DNA from: Pholiota molesta
Lineage: Eukaryota > Basidiomycota > Agaricomycetes > Agaricales > Strophariaceae
DNA: 33,685 bases
NCBI GenBank assembly: GCA_014925825.1
Contig: JACGCK010000361.1
Span: forward strand, 1-33,685
Reading direction: 5' to 3'
Both the position numbers and the translations under genes were made by a program. This document shows, piece after piece, positions 11,005-26,694 of the stretch; positions within the stretch are counted from its first letter, which is position 1; each line of letters begins with the position of its first letter. The notes below the pieces were generated by a model. That model saw only the letters and a list, made by a program, of their open reading frames with translations, was not told where the DNA came from and searched no databases.

Positions 11005-11795
11005 ATGGTCGCACGAGTTCCTAGTCGCACTTTCTGCTGCTGCATCCCCGTCAGAGCTGGCGTAATCGTAAGTCGACCCCCCTCTGCGTATGCTCTGATA
11101 GATAAATGGAAGCTAATACGTCTGTAGGTACTTGCTCTGCTTGGTCTAGTTGGAGGAAGTATAATTGCGGCTGCTTCTATCGTTAACATTCACCGTGACG
11201 GTATGTGAATTTAAGCGGTTGAAATGTTCTGTTATGGTCTCAAACGACCTTATTCATTAGAATCCAGCAAGCTCGCCTCGGTTTTGCAAATCATCATTTA
11301 TCTGCTCTTAGCCCTTGTCTCCATCTTTGGGTGCGCCTGTTGTTTCATGCTCAGACGCCGTCGATGCTGAACCTGTGTTTCTTCAAATAGTCTGATCGGA
11401 GCCATAGCCAGGCGCATTGGCTTTGTGCGATCTTACTTGGCCATGCTCATCGTCCATTTGCTCTTCAGTACGGCTATGGGAATCTTCGCTATCAACCGTA
11501 ACTTCAAAGATGCGCCCAAGTATATCGCAGAATGTTCGAAAGGTACCGACCCCACTGACGAATCAATCCTTGCCACGTGCAAGAACGGCGCTACCATTTT
11601 GAAGAGCTTGATGATCGGAACTTTCATTATTGCGTGGCTGCTCGAAACCTGTGCGTCGTTTCTGAACTCCGTCTCTCTTGGAAGTAGCTGATATCATATC
11701 TTTAATCAGGGGCTTGTTTCATTGTGGTCAATTATAGCAAGCAGCTCGTGGAGGAAGAACGGGCGGAATTGGTCAAGGATACCGAATCTTGGTAG
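11005..11795 (+). CDS. Small four-helix membrane protein, unknown function
   Basis: Protein of 183 residues, exons 11005-11067, 11128-11200, 11261-11330, 11391-11650 and 11710-11795. It begins MVARVPSRTFCCCIPVRAGV, with a Cys cluster that may be palmitoylated. Four hydrophobic segments follow: VLALLGLVGGSIIAAASIV (about 22-40), LQIIIYLLLALVSIFG (about 51-70), SYLAMLIVHLLFSTAMGIFA (about 80-100), and LMIGTFIIAWLLETWACFIV (about 140-160). Between helices 3 and 4 is a loop with two Cys (YIAECSKG, LATCKNG). The tail is short and charged (VEEERAELVKDTESW). The 'Cys-cluster plus four helices' layout is common among unnamed basidiomycete membrane proteins and is tetraspanin-like in topology only; I see no CCG motif. 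Function is unknown. Confidence 0.8.
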
Positions 11796-12204
11796 ATCAT
11801 AGATCGTACAAGCGTTCTCCTAATTTGTGTATTTCTTACTCGACCAACGACGATTCTTTTCTCCATTGAATAATGTTAGCGATGATTGTGTTTATCAGTC
11901 AGAACCCACTGGAGCACTTCATTACGATATTGCGAAATAATCTGTAGAGTATTTCGACCTCTCATTGTACATCTGGTTCCCGGGATGCCTTGGAAGTTGG
12001 TGATGCGACGTCAGTGTAAGTATCATCAGTGACCCGCAAACAGTAATCGAGGAATCCTTATGTTCTTACGTAATACATATAACCTTGCGCCATAGTTCAA
12101 CACCACACTTTCACCAACACTAGTACTTAAAGCAAAAGCTTTACTGATTACTGCCTTTCTCTCCTCGGCCCTTTCCTAGATATCCCCTCTCCATACCATC
12201 CAAA
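11796..12204. other. Intergenic region, 409 bp
   Basis: 3' flank of the membrane-protein gene and promoter of MPC2. A GACGTC palindrome occurs at 12007-12012, about 195 bp before the MPC2 start, and a pyrimidine-rich leader precedes the ATG. No gene seen. Confidence 0.55.
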
Positions 12205-12774
12205 ATGTCGGGCCCTGCAGCTTCAGCCGGCGCGTCCAAAATGCAAGCCTTCATGAACCATCCCGCAGGTAGCTGTCCAGAGCCAGTGCATTATGACAAT
12301 ATTCCATGTTCCTCACGCTGCCCACGCAGGACCCAAGACCGTCTTCTTTTGGGCGCCCTTGATGAAGTGGTGCTTGGTCGCCGCAGGACTGAAAGATTTG
12401 AGCCGTCCAGCTGACAAGCTGAGCACGTCCCAGAACCTTGGTGAACTTCCAATATATTCAGTCATTGATATGCTGCTGACTATGCAATCAAGCTCTGGCT
12501 GCTACTGGCTTCATCTGGGTGCGGTACTCCTTGGTTATTACTCCTGTTAATTACAGCTTGGCAGCGGTACGCATTATACTTGGATCTTCTAGAGTCTTAA
12601 TGACATTCAAATGCTTCCATTTTTTAGGTCAACTTCTTCGTTGGTTTGTCTGGTTTGTCTCAATTAGGGCGTATCGCACAGTGAGTCTCTTCGCTGGTTT
12701 CTTTTCCGATTTGCTTCGCAAACATCTGCCCTAGCTATCGGTACACTCACCCCGACGCCGCGAAATCACCATGA
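12205..12774 (+). CDS. MPC2: Mitochondrial pyruvate carrier subunit 2
   Basis: Subunit of the inner-membrane pyruvate carrier, which works as a heterodimer with MPC1 to bring pyruvate into the matrix. The model gives 113 residues from exons 12205-12268, 12330-12440, 12493-12566, 12628-12680 and 12735-12774. Family hallmarks are in order: FMNHPAGPKTVFFWAPLMKW (N-terminal helix and TM1), LVAAGLKDLSRPADKLS, SQNLALAATGFIWVRYSLVI (TM2), TPVNYSLAAVNFFVGLSG (TM3), and the short tail YRYTHPDAAKSP. Length matches MPC2-type proteins. It needs no cleavable presequence, as usual. It is convergent with the minus-strand gene at 12898-13647, with 123 bp between stops. MPC1 is not in the window. Confidence 0.96.
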
Positions 12775-12897
12775 GTAATCTTTGGCTTGGTCGTCTCTAT
12801 TCGATATCCCATTATCAACTATGTATTGTGGAAACCCTGAAGATATATGGTTTAAATAGACATGCAGGTCGCAAACTGGATAAGCATGTGTGATGCA

Positions 12898-13647
12898 TTA
12901 TCTTGTCCCGGAAGTACCACCTTTTCTTTTCGATTTTGGTGAGGTCCTCGATAGCTTCGGCGCAGGTTCTGACCTTCGGTCCTCAGCATCCCCGACTATG
13001 CTCTGTACCGCGCCCACCCAGTTTCCTCTGAGCATATGTCCAGCAGCAGCAGTGATTGTCGACATTATCTGTTGCACCTGTTGGTTCGCATTATCTCCCT
13101 CTCTCCCTCCTTGGTATTGCCATTCTTTATGACGTGCGAACGACTCCCATGGCTTGGGACGTTTTGTTTTTATGTTTTTACTTCGCGATCTCGATGAACG
13201 AGTATTTGTCGTGCGCCTAGGATCATCGAGGAGACTGGCGAATAAGCCTCCAAGAGCGGGAATGCCGCCTTGATTTCCGATTGCGTTACCACCGCCGTTT
13301 CCTAATAAAAAGCCCACTCCTCCAATGAAGATGCCGAATAAAGTGCCCCATTTCATAAACCAAAAGGTTGTCCGCAGCATCCAGCTGGAAGTTCGATAGA
13401 AGCTGGAAAGGGCGAGGTATGCAGTAAGGATGGTGATAATAGGTGGCAGTATTGCTTGAGCATTCCAGCTTTCGGGGGCATTGGCTAAGAGTGAATTACA
13501 AAGGTTGATGAAAGCGGAGAGAGCTGCAAAAGTATGCGATAATAATTTGACGAGGAGTGAATAGAGTGGGCCAGGAAGATTGGTCGAAAGGTAGTCAAGG
13601 AGGGGATCGAAAAGAGCAGGCAGAAATCCACCCGCTGCATCTGCCAT
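12898..13647 (-). CDS. Two-helix membrane protein, possibly Apq12-like
   Basis: Intronless frame of 249 residues starting at ATG 13647 (MADAAGGFLPALFD). The frame is open to 13680, but the only earlier start would be non-ATG. Residues about 20-55 are amphipathic/hydrophobic (PLYSLLVKLLSHTFAALSAF). Two close membrane segments follow: ILPPIITILTAYLALSSFY (about 66-84) and FWFMKWGTLFGIFIGGVGFL (about 95-115), joined by RTSSWMLRTT. A Gly/Asn-rich stretch, then a long Arg/Lys/Ser-rich tail to the end (TRSSRSRSKNIKTKRPK; SKRKGGTSGTR), is probably cytosolic or nuclear. The two-helix hairpin with WMxRTTFW resembles fungal Apq12-type nuclear pore assembly proteins of the nuclear envelope/ER, but this is from likeness, not a search. 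The lack of introns is unusual here. Confidence 0.75.
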   Translation of the reverse strand: MADAAGGFLPALFDPLLDYLSTNLPGPLYSLLVKLLSHTFAALSAFINLCNSLLANAPESWNAQAILPPIITILTAYLALSSFYRTSSWMLRTTFWFMKWGTLFGIFIGGVGFLLGNGGGNAIGNQGGIPALGGLFASLLDDPRRTTNTRSSRSRSKNIKTKRPKPWESFARHKEWQYQGGREGDNANQQVQQIMSTITAAAGHMLRGNWVGAVQSIVGDAEDRRSEPAPKLSRTSPKSKRKGGTSGTR

Positions 13648-14104
13648 GGTGGCAGAGTCTGTAGGCGACAACGAAAGCACCGATGGTACCGCGTGTCTCC
13701 TCTACTGACACAAGTCCGCCGAGTCGCACTGGTTCGTTTAGCGGCTGGGTGTCTGATCCTCGGCTTGTTCCAATGCTGTGCGGCAGTGACAAGTGACTGT
13801 CTGATATGTGACATAAAATATAGCCACGATCAATGTTTGGTAAGACAAGGAATTGGGGTTCACCTGGATTCGGACCAATCGGAAACAGTGCGGCTGTGGC
13901 AAAGGCCGTGACTGTCTTTCTTATAAGTCCCTTAAAGGGAATATTATTTATGGTTCAAAGCCCGCGACTTTAACAAACATGTCATAACAAAAGGGCATAT
14001 AAGGGTCTCCCTTCTGCTACCTCACCTTCCCAAACTCACCCTCTAAAACGAGACTTCTTCGACCCCTCACTTCATCTCCCACCACCATTTGGAACCTTTT
14101 CATT
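13648..14104. promoter_or_regulatory. Divergent promoter region
   Basis: 457 bp between the start codons of the Apq12-like gene (minus) and the gene at 14105 (plus). It contains a TATA-like element (TATAA, 13998-14002) about 105 bp before the plus-strand ATG and a pyrimidine-rich leader (about 14010-14095). The sequence CCAATCGG at 13876-13883 may be a CCAAT box. Confidence 0.5.
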
Positions 14105-14778
14105 ATGGCTATGAAGCGTAAATTCGAGATCGATTCAGATGACGTTCCGCGTACTGTGCGTCCTCTATACTATGAGCGCTCATGCGCGCTTCTAACTTTC
14201 GCCGCCTGGAATAGCAAACAAAGCAGCTGAAACTTGTCCCTTTCCCAAACATGGAACTTGACACCGACGTCCTCATGACAGAGGCTGAGCCGGCCTATCC
14301 AGAGATGGTTCATAGTCGTTTGCAGTCTACCGCAAGTTCAATTTCCTCCAGTGCCTCGGATTCACCCGTCGGAAATTCACGTAAGTTGTGTATTCATTAA
14401 TACATCGCTCCCCATGCTTAATGAGGAACATAGCAGCATATCCGACGTTCGACCTTTACCCCCTCCCATTTTTTTCCAACACTGGATCGGTAGAACCCAA
14501 CTCTCACAACTTCTCATATTATTCTGGTCAATTATCCAACTCTCAGGTCGGATTGATGCAACCCTTGAACTCCTTTGTGCATCACAGGTAATGTGATACT
14601 TCTGGCGTTGTAACAGCTTTGTCTCAGCAAGTTGATTTTTTTCTTCTGTTCATGTAGCTCGAACTGTACGCAAATACCTAAACTAAAAGTCGCTTGCGCT
14701 TCTGGTATCAACGGTCAACGCACAATGTGGAGCCATTGCGAACAATGCGGCGCAATTTCCATGGTAGAGAGTGACTAA
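14105..14778 (+). CDS. Conserved basidiomycete protein of unknown function, Cys-rich end
   Basis: Protein of 163 residues, exons 14105-14155, 14215-14380, 14434-14587 and 14658-14778. Start is ATG 14105 (MAMKRKFEIDSDD); a second Met is two codons on. A basic/acidic N-terminus (KRKFEIDSDD) may be a nuclear signal. Residues 18-75 are acidic and Ser-rich (MELDTDVLMTEAEPAYPEM, TASSISSSASDS). The middle is aromatic and Asn/Ser-rich. The C-terminal 38 residues hold SNCTQIPKLKVACASG then QRTMWSHCEQCGAISMVESD and stop. The four Cys and one His there (C-x-n-C-x-n-HCEQC) could bind a metal, and conservation is most likely in this segment. I do not recognise a named family. Alternative first-intron donors exist (14151 or 14156); only the latter keeps the frame. 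Confidence 0.78.
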
Positions 14779-15876
14779 ACCTACTGACCTTGTTCTAGCC
14801 CAACAGAATGGCTTCCCCAGTGTTCTTGCTCTCATATTCCTCCGTCTTCTTTATGCGCTATTATTCTTGCTTCATGCTATCGTACAATTGTATTGCTCCT
14901 GCCAACCAACGCGACTGGACGTCACCTCGGTTCAGCACTATCGCCGCCAGTTACCGCCTCGACTATCAACTCCCAACAACTCGCCATCACGTTGCTTCCG
15001 CCTCCGTCCTTCGACCAAAAAAGACAGCTCTCTCTCTCTCTCTCTCTCTCTATGCCGGAGGGAAAATGCCTCCAGTCGTATCTTGTTCGTCTATCAGCTA
15101 TTCTTCGTTATAGACGAGCATCATAGAATCTTTGTCCTGTATCATACTGCCCAATATGTCAAGCTCGACAGTTTATTCGTTCTCCGTTGTTGCAAGTTCA
15201 GAACCTGAATAGTGAAGATCTCAATTGAGGCATCCACTGGCATCCAGCCCCGAATTCGAGTCTATTTTCGTCGATTTGAATAACATCGCTTCAAAGTTCA
15301 GATCAAATCAATAAGTATGTCTGCGTACCCGTGACCCAGCACCGCGCAATCATGTTACCAGAGGGAGATAGTCAGAGAAAAGGAGGATCTATCCGGCGTT
15401 AACTTGTGCGGGGTACTGGGGTCCACATCCTCTTTTGGAGGGGTTGGTCACGAGGCCCTCGCCCGATTGTCGACTGCAGGCTGTTCATTCAACTTCGCAG
15501 GTTATCCTATTCTATCAAGGTGTGTGTCAACAACATCTGAATTCTCTACGAATTCCCCTTTATGTAAGATCCGATTCATTCAACCACCTTTGTTGATCGT
15601 GTTTTTCGTTCCCATTCTTTCAGTGCCATATCCACGAAAGGAAGTAATCAAGTCTTCAAAGCTTCAAGGCTAAGCTCCACATACTGCCGAGCCCGAAAGA
15701 ATCACACCATCGGAGGGGCCCCGGCCTTCTTACAAGAAATAAACGACGGTTAATGATAGATCAAATCACACCGTCTTGAGAAGATGCAAGGTTATTCCAG
15801 CCGGTCCCAAGTATTTAAGAGGGGGCAGACATAGGTTGCTATCCATTCTTTCGTTCGGAAGGACTTCCTCCCCAGC
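14779..15876. other. Intergenic region with CT microsatellite; transporter promoter
   Basis: About 1.1 kb without a supported gene. Overlapping plus-strand frames at 14771-15208 have no domain and run through the CT repeat. The downstream half is the likely promoter of the MFS transporter. It has CreA/Mig1-like matches to SYGGRG at 15408-15413 and 15416-15421, a GGGGCCCC palindrome at 15715-15722, and a TATA-like TATTTAA at 15812-15818. Confidence 0.55.
15028..15051. repeat. (CT)12 microsatellite
   Basis: An uninterrupted run of 12 CT units in the 3' flank of the preceding gene. Confidence 0.95.
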
Positions 15877-18475
<2,599 letters not shown>

Positions 18476-19581
18476 TGATTTACGTCTTCGTGAAGAGTAG
18501 CATGAAATTCTTGGCCTTTAATGAACCTAACGAAACCTAAGTATTTAACGACTCGGAAGTCGACCGCTACCGACGTTTCTAGCCTCTTTACTGGTGTTTA
18601 CTATGTAGTTTTCTGATTATCCTGTAGGTTTTTCTAGATGTGCTTTGACAGTACCTAACTGGATAGCACTTTTTATATTGGGTCCGTGGTGAAGCAATAC
18701 GCGATTACGTGAGCAGTGTAATCAATATTTGATCGAAAGTCATGTACTATCCTAAGCCAGGAGTTTGAAACAATTTTGGTAGAAAGTGTATTCCTCCACA
18801 ACCATTGGCCCTCCATCCCTTAAACTTCACCAGCACATGCGGCTTTTTGTCTTCTACTCGAATATAGAATTTCTTGTGGAGAGGTCAAGCACAGTGGACA
18901 GCGGAGCATTCCCGGTGGTAAAAAGTCGACGACATCGCGAGATTGAAAGCCTTGTCACTGAAAGTCACATCAACATTTTCGTATTCCGGGCCCCGGCACC
19001 GTCGGCTGCCACAATGGTCGTGCAGGAGGATTTTCATCAGTTGTTTTGCCTTTGGGGCGGAGCTACAAGACTATCACGTCGGTCACTCTTTGCAAAGACA
19101 AAATGACCTTTTTTCAATTTAACACTTGAATGAATGCATCCTTGAGTCCAGGGTTTTGCATAGCGAATGGCTTGCTATGTAGGAAGGTTGTCCCAAAATC
19201 TTGAGGGTGAATGAGCAGCCCGATCTACATAGATCTGGGACAACATTTGGTTACATTGCCTCTCTGAGTGTAATGGAAATGTCTTTTCACCGTCCACTGC
19301 TTGCTGTACTCCGATTCTCTCCAATCTTTTTTTATATTCATTAATGTATAGTATGTATGTATCATCATGCAAAACCTGAGAATGAGATACTAGAAACTGA
19401 CGGAGGAAGATGAAGATTTCAAACTCCTGTGACTTTTCAAACTCCTGGATTAGGATAGTAGTAGTTGACGCGGTGGGGTGTTGGAAGTTGAATCTTATCT
19501 CTCACAATACCTTGCGCGCACTTGAACAAAGCTATAGGGCCACAGCGTCCGCTTCTGCTGTACTACTAGCTCCCGAGAATC
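18476..19581. other. Intergenic region, 1.1 kb
   Basis: 3' flank of the transporter and promoter of the WD40 gene. A plus-strand frame at 18786-19106 (106 codons) and minus-strand 19175-19372 (65 codons) show no family features. The stretch about 18890-19080 is more GC-rich than its surroundings and could be relic coding DNA, but I cannot support a gene. Confidence 0.5.
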
Positions 19582-21031
19582 ATGACACAAACAACACTAC
19601 TACAATATGAGGCGCCCTGTAGGTTGCTCATATCCTTTTACTCTGTACAATGATGCTTAATGGATGGTGTGCAGGGCCCGTCCATAGTTTGGATTGGTGT
19701 AAGTCGTCAGCGCCTGGTCAACAACTTCGTCCGCGATCTGCATTCCGCCTTGGTGTCGCCTCTTTTACAGAAAACTATCAAAATCAAATCGCAGTTGTCG
19801 GATTACAAGATGAGCGGGTCCTTGTAGAAGATGACTTCACCGATTATCCGGACTTTGTAACACTCTGTGAGGCATATCATGGATATCCGGCAACAAGCTT
19901 GCAATGGCAACCTGCGTCCGCCCAAAGCTTCGCTTGGTCACAGAAGTCTCCATCTACTGAGCTTCTGGCCACAACGGGCGATGCTTTGCGGGTATGGGAG
20001 TACAGTGGAGATGGGCCAGCTGCGGCGTCGAGTTACGTCGGAAGGCAGCCACCTATTTCTTCGGGTCACAGCTTGACCATGAAAACAGCTCTATCTGGGG
20101 TGTGTAGGTAATCCCTGTACTTGATAATCCTCCCTTTTAACTCTATTCAGCAGTCTAAAGTACAAAACCAATCAGCTGGAGCACCGTTGACCAACTTTTC
20201 CTGGAATGAAAAGTCGCCTAATCTTATCGTTACTGCATCTATCGACACCACATGTACTGTATGGAATATCGACACTTCCACCGCCATGACACAGCTCATT
20301 GCCCATGATCGCGAAGTCTATGATGTCGCTTGGTTACCTGGATCTACAGACATCTTTGTGTCTGTAGGGGCGGACGGAAGCTTGCGTGCTTTCGATCTTC
20401 GGAGTCTTGAGCACTCCACCATCCTCTATGAAACCCCAGCTCCCAAAAATGTGCCTCCCCCATCCGCTAATCCATCTACATCTGCGCGACCGCCGACCTC
20501 ACCACTGCTACGCATTGCTTTTAATCCTTCCGACTCAAACTACATGTCAACCTTTCATATGGATGGATCTGATGTTCAAATCCTAGATATGCGTAGCCCG
20601 GGTCAACCTGTTATCGAACTGAAAGGCCATCATGGTCCCATCAATGCACTGGGATGGGGTTCTGCAGATCACCCTCTACTCGCAACAGCAGGTGAATTTT
20701 TTCATAATTATCTTATATATTATACTCAATCACTCTATTATTATTATTATTAGGGGATGACTGTCAAGTCTTACTATGGGATCTTGCCAATTATACGCAA
20801 GGAGCCGCTTCGCCGCGGAGTGCTGGCTCTCGTCTGAACTCTCCTCGTCCAGATGCGAAGAAGAGAGTTGTGACTGAACCTGTGATGGCATATACCGCAC
20901 CCAACCAGATAACCAACCTCGCTTGGTCACCTCAGATTCCGGGCATGACGATGAATACGGGGTACTCAACGGCCACTGGGGAGTGGCTTGCAATTGCTTC
21001 TGGAAAGACTGTGAAGGCGTTGAAAGTATAA
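19582..21031 (+). CDS. WD40 adaptor, DCAF7/WDR68/HAN11 family
   Basis: Seven-bladed WD40 scaffold, 426 residues, exons 19582-19618, 19675-20099, 20151-20691 and 20754-21031. The start MTQTTLLQYEAPWPVHSLDW matches the family (YEAPW). Then LGVASFTENY, LVEDDFTDYPDFVTLCEA, YPATSLQWQP, and the strongly conserved core TNFSWNEKSPNLIVTASIDT, TCTVWNID, AHDREVYDVAWLPGSTDIF, GADGSLRAFDLRSLEHSTIL, LKGHHGPINALGW and GDDCQVLLWDLA. A Ser/Pro-rich insertion (about 355-375) precedes the last blade. In animals the protein binds DYRK1/HIPK kinases and CUL4-DDB1; in plants the homologue is TTG1/AN11; the role in fungi is little known. The intron 20692-20753 ends in a (TTA)5 run just before its acceptor. Confidence 0.95.
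20738..20752. repeat. (TTA)5 repeat next to a splice acceptor
   Basis: Trinucleotide run forming the end of intron 3 of the DCAF7-like gene; the acceptor AG is 20752-20753. Confidence 0.85.
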
Positions 21032-21711
21032 TACCTATAACAAATATATACCACGCAGCTTGACGGCCATGTTTTTCCTCCTGGAGTTAAAATGATTGCC
21101 GGCGGTATTGCAAGAATTTGAATTTCAGTTTCAGTTATGTACTAATCAAGTACTAATAGACAGTGACAGGCCGTGATAAAACGTTCTGCGTGCTAGCCAG
21201 CCAGCATATGTTGAAGTTACACAGATTAGACATGATTCAGTCTCTATCACTGAGTGGATGGATTCTTTTCTATAACATTCGAGTCAAGGTACTTAATAGT
21301 GATTCTTGTAATTGGGCCTTGCCTTGCCTTGTCACTGGAATTGTTTAAGTTTTTATCATGCAGTCGTGTTTCAACATTACGAAGGTTTAATGCTCTAGTA
21401 ACATGTCATGTTGCACTACAAAAATTGTCTATTTCCTTTTAATTTGATAATTTCTTGTACATGGACAGCGCTTCAGTCTGGTCTCCATAAATACAGTGTC
21501 TGTTTCAATACGGCGCGCGGGGCTTCTCCAAATAAAATTTACAAAACTCATTTCATTACGACATGAATCAAATTTACTCAATTGTAGGTAAATACATAAG
21601 TCGTAAAATCATCAATTACCCGTGTACAAGAAAATTGCAGACCATTCAGACAAGCATACCGCTGTGGAAAGTGTTATTACCCTTCGAACGGCTATTAAAC
21701 AACAAAAGGAC
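21032..21711. other. Intergenic region between convergent genes
   Basis: 680 bp, AT-rich, between the stops of the WD40 gene and the nucleoside transporter. Only short frames; nothing recognised. Confidence 0.6.
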
Positions 21712-24022
<2,311 letters not shown>

Positions 24023-24298
24023 CCTGGGTCTGAAGCTTGCGACGAGCCGGAAAATGATAGGCTGGGTGTGGAAGAGGTAGGAGACCCCCGGAGTGGTCTA
24101 CAATATGGACTTAAGTATGATTCACTTCTGAGATGCGCCAAGGAGTAGCCACTTTGAATTTGACAGTTTTCACCATATGGCTGAGTTCCAGGTGGCCTAT
24201 AAATAGACTTATCGGGAATGAATTTAGTCGGAAGCCACCCACACCGACCTGATCAATTTATTCTACTTATGCACTATCCACACATGCAATGTCCGTTT

Positions 24299-24350
24299 TT
24301 GGCTAATTTTGCATGTGAAAGTTCTTTGTTGGCCTTTTGTGCATGTAAAA
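24299..24350. repeat. Imperfect tandem pair, 30-bp period
   Basis: Units at 24299-24320 and 24329-24350 share TTGGC, a T-rich core, GCATGT and AAA. Two copies only. Confidence 0.5.
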
Positions 24351-25863
24351 TTCAGCCATTTTATATACAAGCAAAAAAATTTCAGCACACATAAGCGACA
24401 TCGACTTGCATAATCTTCTATATCTACCCGGGTTCCTTTCCGCCACGATGCCACATTTTACAACGAAAAAAAAAATGGGCAACCTATATTGATTGAGTTT
24501 TCTTTCAACCAAAGTCCCATGTTGGCCCACGTCTCTTGCATGTTCGGGCATCTTGAAGTTACGAAAAAAAGAAATAACTGGCATGCCATCATGGACACAT
24601 ACATATGTGCCACCACACTGCCTCTCTTCCATATGAAAGATAAGCCTATAAATACCAGGATAATAATGGGGTTGATAAGCCCCGCTAAATTCCTCGATAA
24701 TAATATGACGCACCTAATAGCATAGTATAAGTACCTCTAAAGAAATGTCAATAAGCTTTAACGACTATGAACAAGCATGACAGTCCTTTGAAATCAAAAA
24801 TTCACTAATGTTCATTTAGACATGCGAGATAGCAAGTCATGTTTGAATCATCGAGGCAAAAGATGATTGACACAAATATCTATGACATCTCATTCCAAAA
24901 GCACGCATGGTCCATTTGTAGTCGTGTGCAAATCTACTGTCAGGTACGTTATTGGACTGCATAATGGATGAAAGCATGTGGAGAATCAATACCGGAGTTT
25001 TCGCAGTCAGCCCCACTTGTTCATCCTTCGATATGTAGTGTTTCAGGTTGTTACCTACAACCTTGCCATCTTTCATTCCTTCTTTGGACCATCTCATCCA
25101 AGGCTTGTGTTCAATAGTCCGTGTGAGGGAGGCTCCTATCTTGTCGGTTAGGAAGGGGTTGGTAATCTGGTTTAACAACGCCAAGGGACACTGCACATCG
25201 GAGACCTGCATTCTCCGCGCGGTCAGTTAGAACTTCGGCTTGAATGGGTTTGACCTCGATCAACGAACTTGAGGGCATTTTACGCACAAGGTTCCACCAG
25301 CGCCCCAGACTTAGATCAACACCTCTTGAATGGACGTACATTCCCATGGTTCAGCTGCGATGCGCTAAGCAGGTGCATCGCCACCAAAACAGCACTATGT
25401 ATATTGTGAGTCCTGGAGAACAGGGAATTGCCAGTGTCACACCCTCTCCTTGATTGAGGTGTCATGGACTTGTCGGAAGTACCAGCTGCGCGGTCACTGT
25501 AGTCATTGGACACTTCTACGTCCATTAGTGTCGCAATTTCCATGTAACCACAGACTTGGATGAATGAATTCGTGTTCGCGGGTGAACCTGGGGATTGAAG
25601 CCTCCGGGAAGCCTATAAGTTGAAGCCACGAAGCGATAGTAATAGGTCAGAAATTGCCATAACTCCCTAACTAGATGCCAGAGTGGTTGCAGTGATATCG
25701 AGCATACGCTTCATCGTTGGAGCTTACGGAAACACCTACACTCCATATTCGACTGCGCTGGAGACCTATGCACCCATTTTGATTGGACTAATATTTTGAA
25801 TTTTTTGGGATATCGCTTCTTGCGTCACGATGTCCTCCTGAGCAATATCCGCCATTAAGCCTG

Positions 25864-26181
25864 TTACTGCGGATAGGTAAAAGGTCGGCCTGTCGTGCTT
25901 CTAAGTTGATGATATGTGGAGTACCGTTGAAAGCGTACACATTCGGAAACAAGGTCTATCCTGGGGCCCAAATATGCCTCTGGTATAGCATCTAGCACAC
26001 AAGAGACTTTGTCGAGGTTGTTATCGAAGAAGCCCAGGATTACTGTACATGTACAGCGGGGTTGACGAGAGGCAGCCGGAAAATGACGATCCAAAGCGGA
26101 AGGCCAGCATAATATAGAGAAAAAGATGCCCATGAGACCGAGCACGTCATCGCCGCAGGCTCTTGTACCATAGAACATCAT
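25864..26181 (-). other. Unresolved ORF, 105 codons, doubtful gene
   Basis: The longest minus-strand frame in the gap, starting MMFYGTRACGDDVLGLMG. It has a short hydrophobic run (VLGLMGIFFSILCW). A second frame over the same bases reads hydrophobic too (LPLWIVIFRLPLV), and a short ILGFF follows in the first frame, so a frame-shifted relic of a small membrane protein such as the Pmp3/SNA family is conceivable. The likeness is faint. No convincing splice pattern was found. Confidence 0.2.
26043..26056. repeat. 14-bp perfect palindrome
   Basis: CTGTACATGTACAG is its own reverse complement. It lies in the gene-poor gap, so it may be a chance palindrome or a protein site. Confidence 0.8.
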
Positions 26182-26312
26182 CTAAATAAGGATTGTCAGT
26201 CATGATTATGTTTCCATATATTTAAAAACTCGGATTATAGGGTACTGGAGCTGGAACTCGAATTTGCAGCAAGAATAGCTCCATTTTTGTAACTACAGAA
26301 ATCGACGAAGAG

Positions 26313-26694
26313 TTAGGTACAGTCTACATTTGAGTAGGCGCAAAATGGTTGTTTGGATGCCATAGCACCGTCCAGAAACATTGCGGGTACTGGGAGAGAT
26401 TCGTAATGTCCAGAACAAGGCTCAGCGACAATGAGACCCTTGACAGAAAGATAGTACTGCTTTGAGTGGGAAGAAGTGAGCACCTCCACATCCACGACAA
26501 ATTCATCCTGGAGACTTGATCAGATGGGCGTGGAGTGTTGCGCCTTCGAGTTGGTGTCGACAACGGAGCGTCAATGCAGAGCTCGAGATGCGAACGAAAT
26601 GCTTTCGGATTTGAGCTTCAAACTTCAGGCGTCGGTAGTTGGCTAGAATAGCACAGAGACTGGAGTCTGGAGCAGTATTGGATAAAGTATGCAT
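26313..26694 (-). other. Two adjacent minus-strand ORFs, possible relic or orphan gene
   Basis: Frame 26694-26503 (MHTLSNTAPDSSLCAILANY, 63 codons) ends where another frame begins (26495-26313, from VEVLTSSHSKQYYLSVKGL). The frames differ, and no standard donor/acceptor pair links them cleanly. Upstream a third frame reads SFEAYFKPYLNYPP. Composition is coding-like, but no family is recognised. It may be a broken gene or unspliced orphan exons. Confidence 0.22.

Noticed and set aside
13855..13930. Possible tRNA (a ggttcacctgg-like box)
   Set aside because: No matching A box, acceptor stem or anticodon arm could be folded around it.
14771..15208. Plus-strand ORF of 145 codons after the Cys-rich gene
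   Set aside because: It begins inside the stop of the previous gene, runs through the CT microsatellite (Ser-Leu repeats) and has no homology that I recognise; likely 3' flank.
18786..19106. Plus-strand ORF of 106 codons in the intergenic region
   Set aside because: No motif, and no splice partners; its first codon is not a clear ATG context for a gene. Kept only as a possible relic.
25864..26181. Pmp3/SNA small membrane protein
   Set aside because: A few residues (LGLMGIFF, ILGFF) recall the family, but the frame shifts between the two parts and the characteristic central motif is missing.
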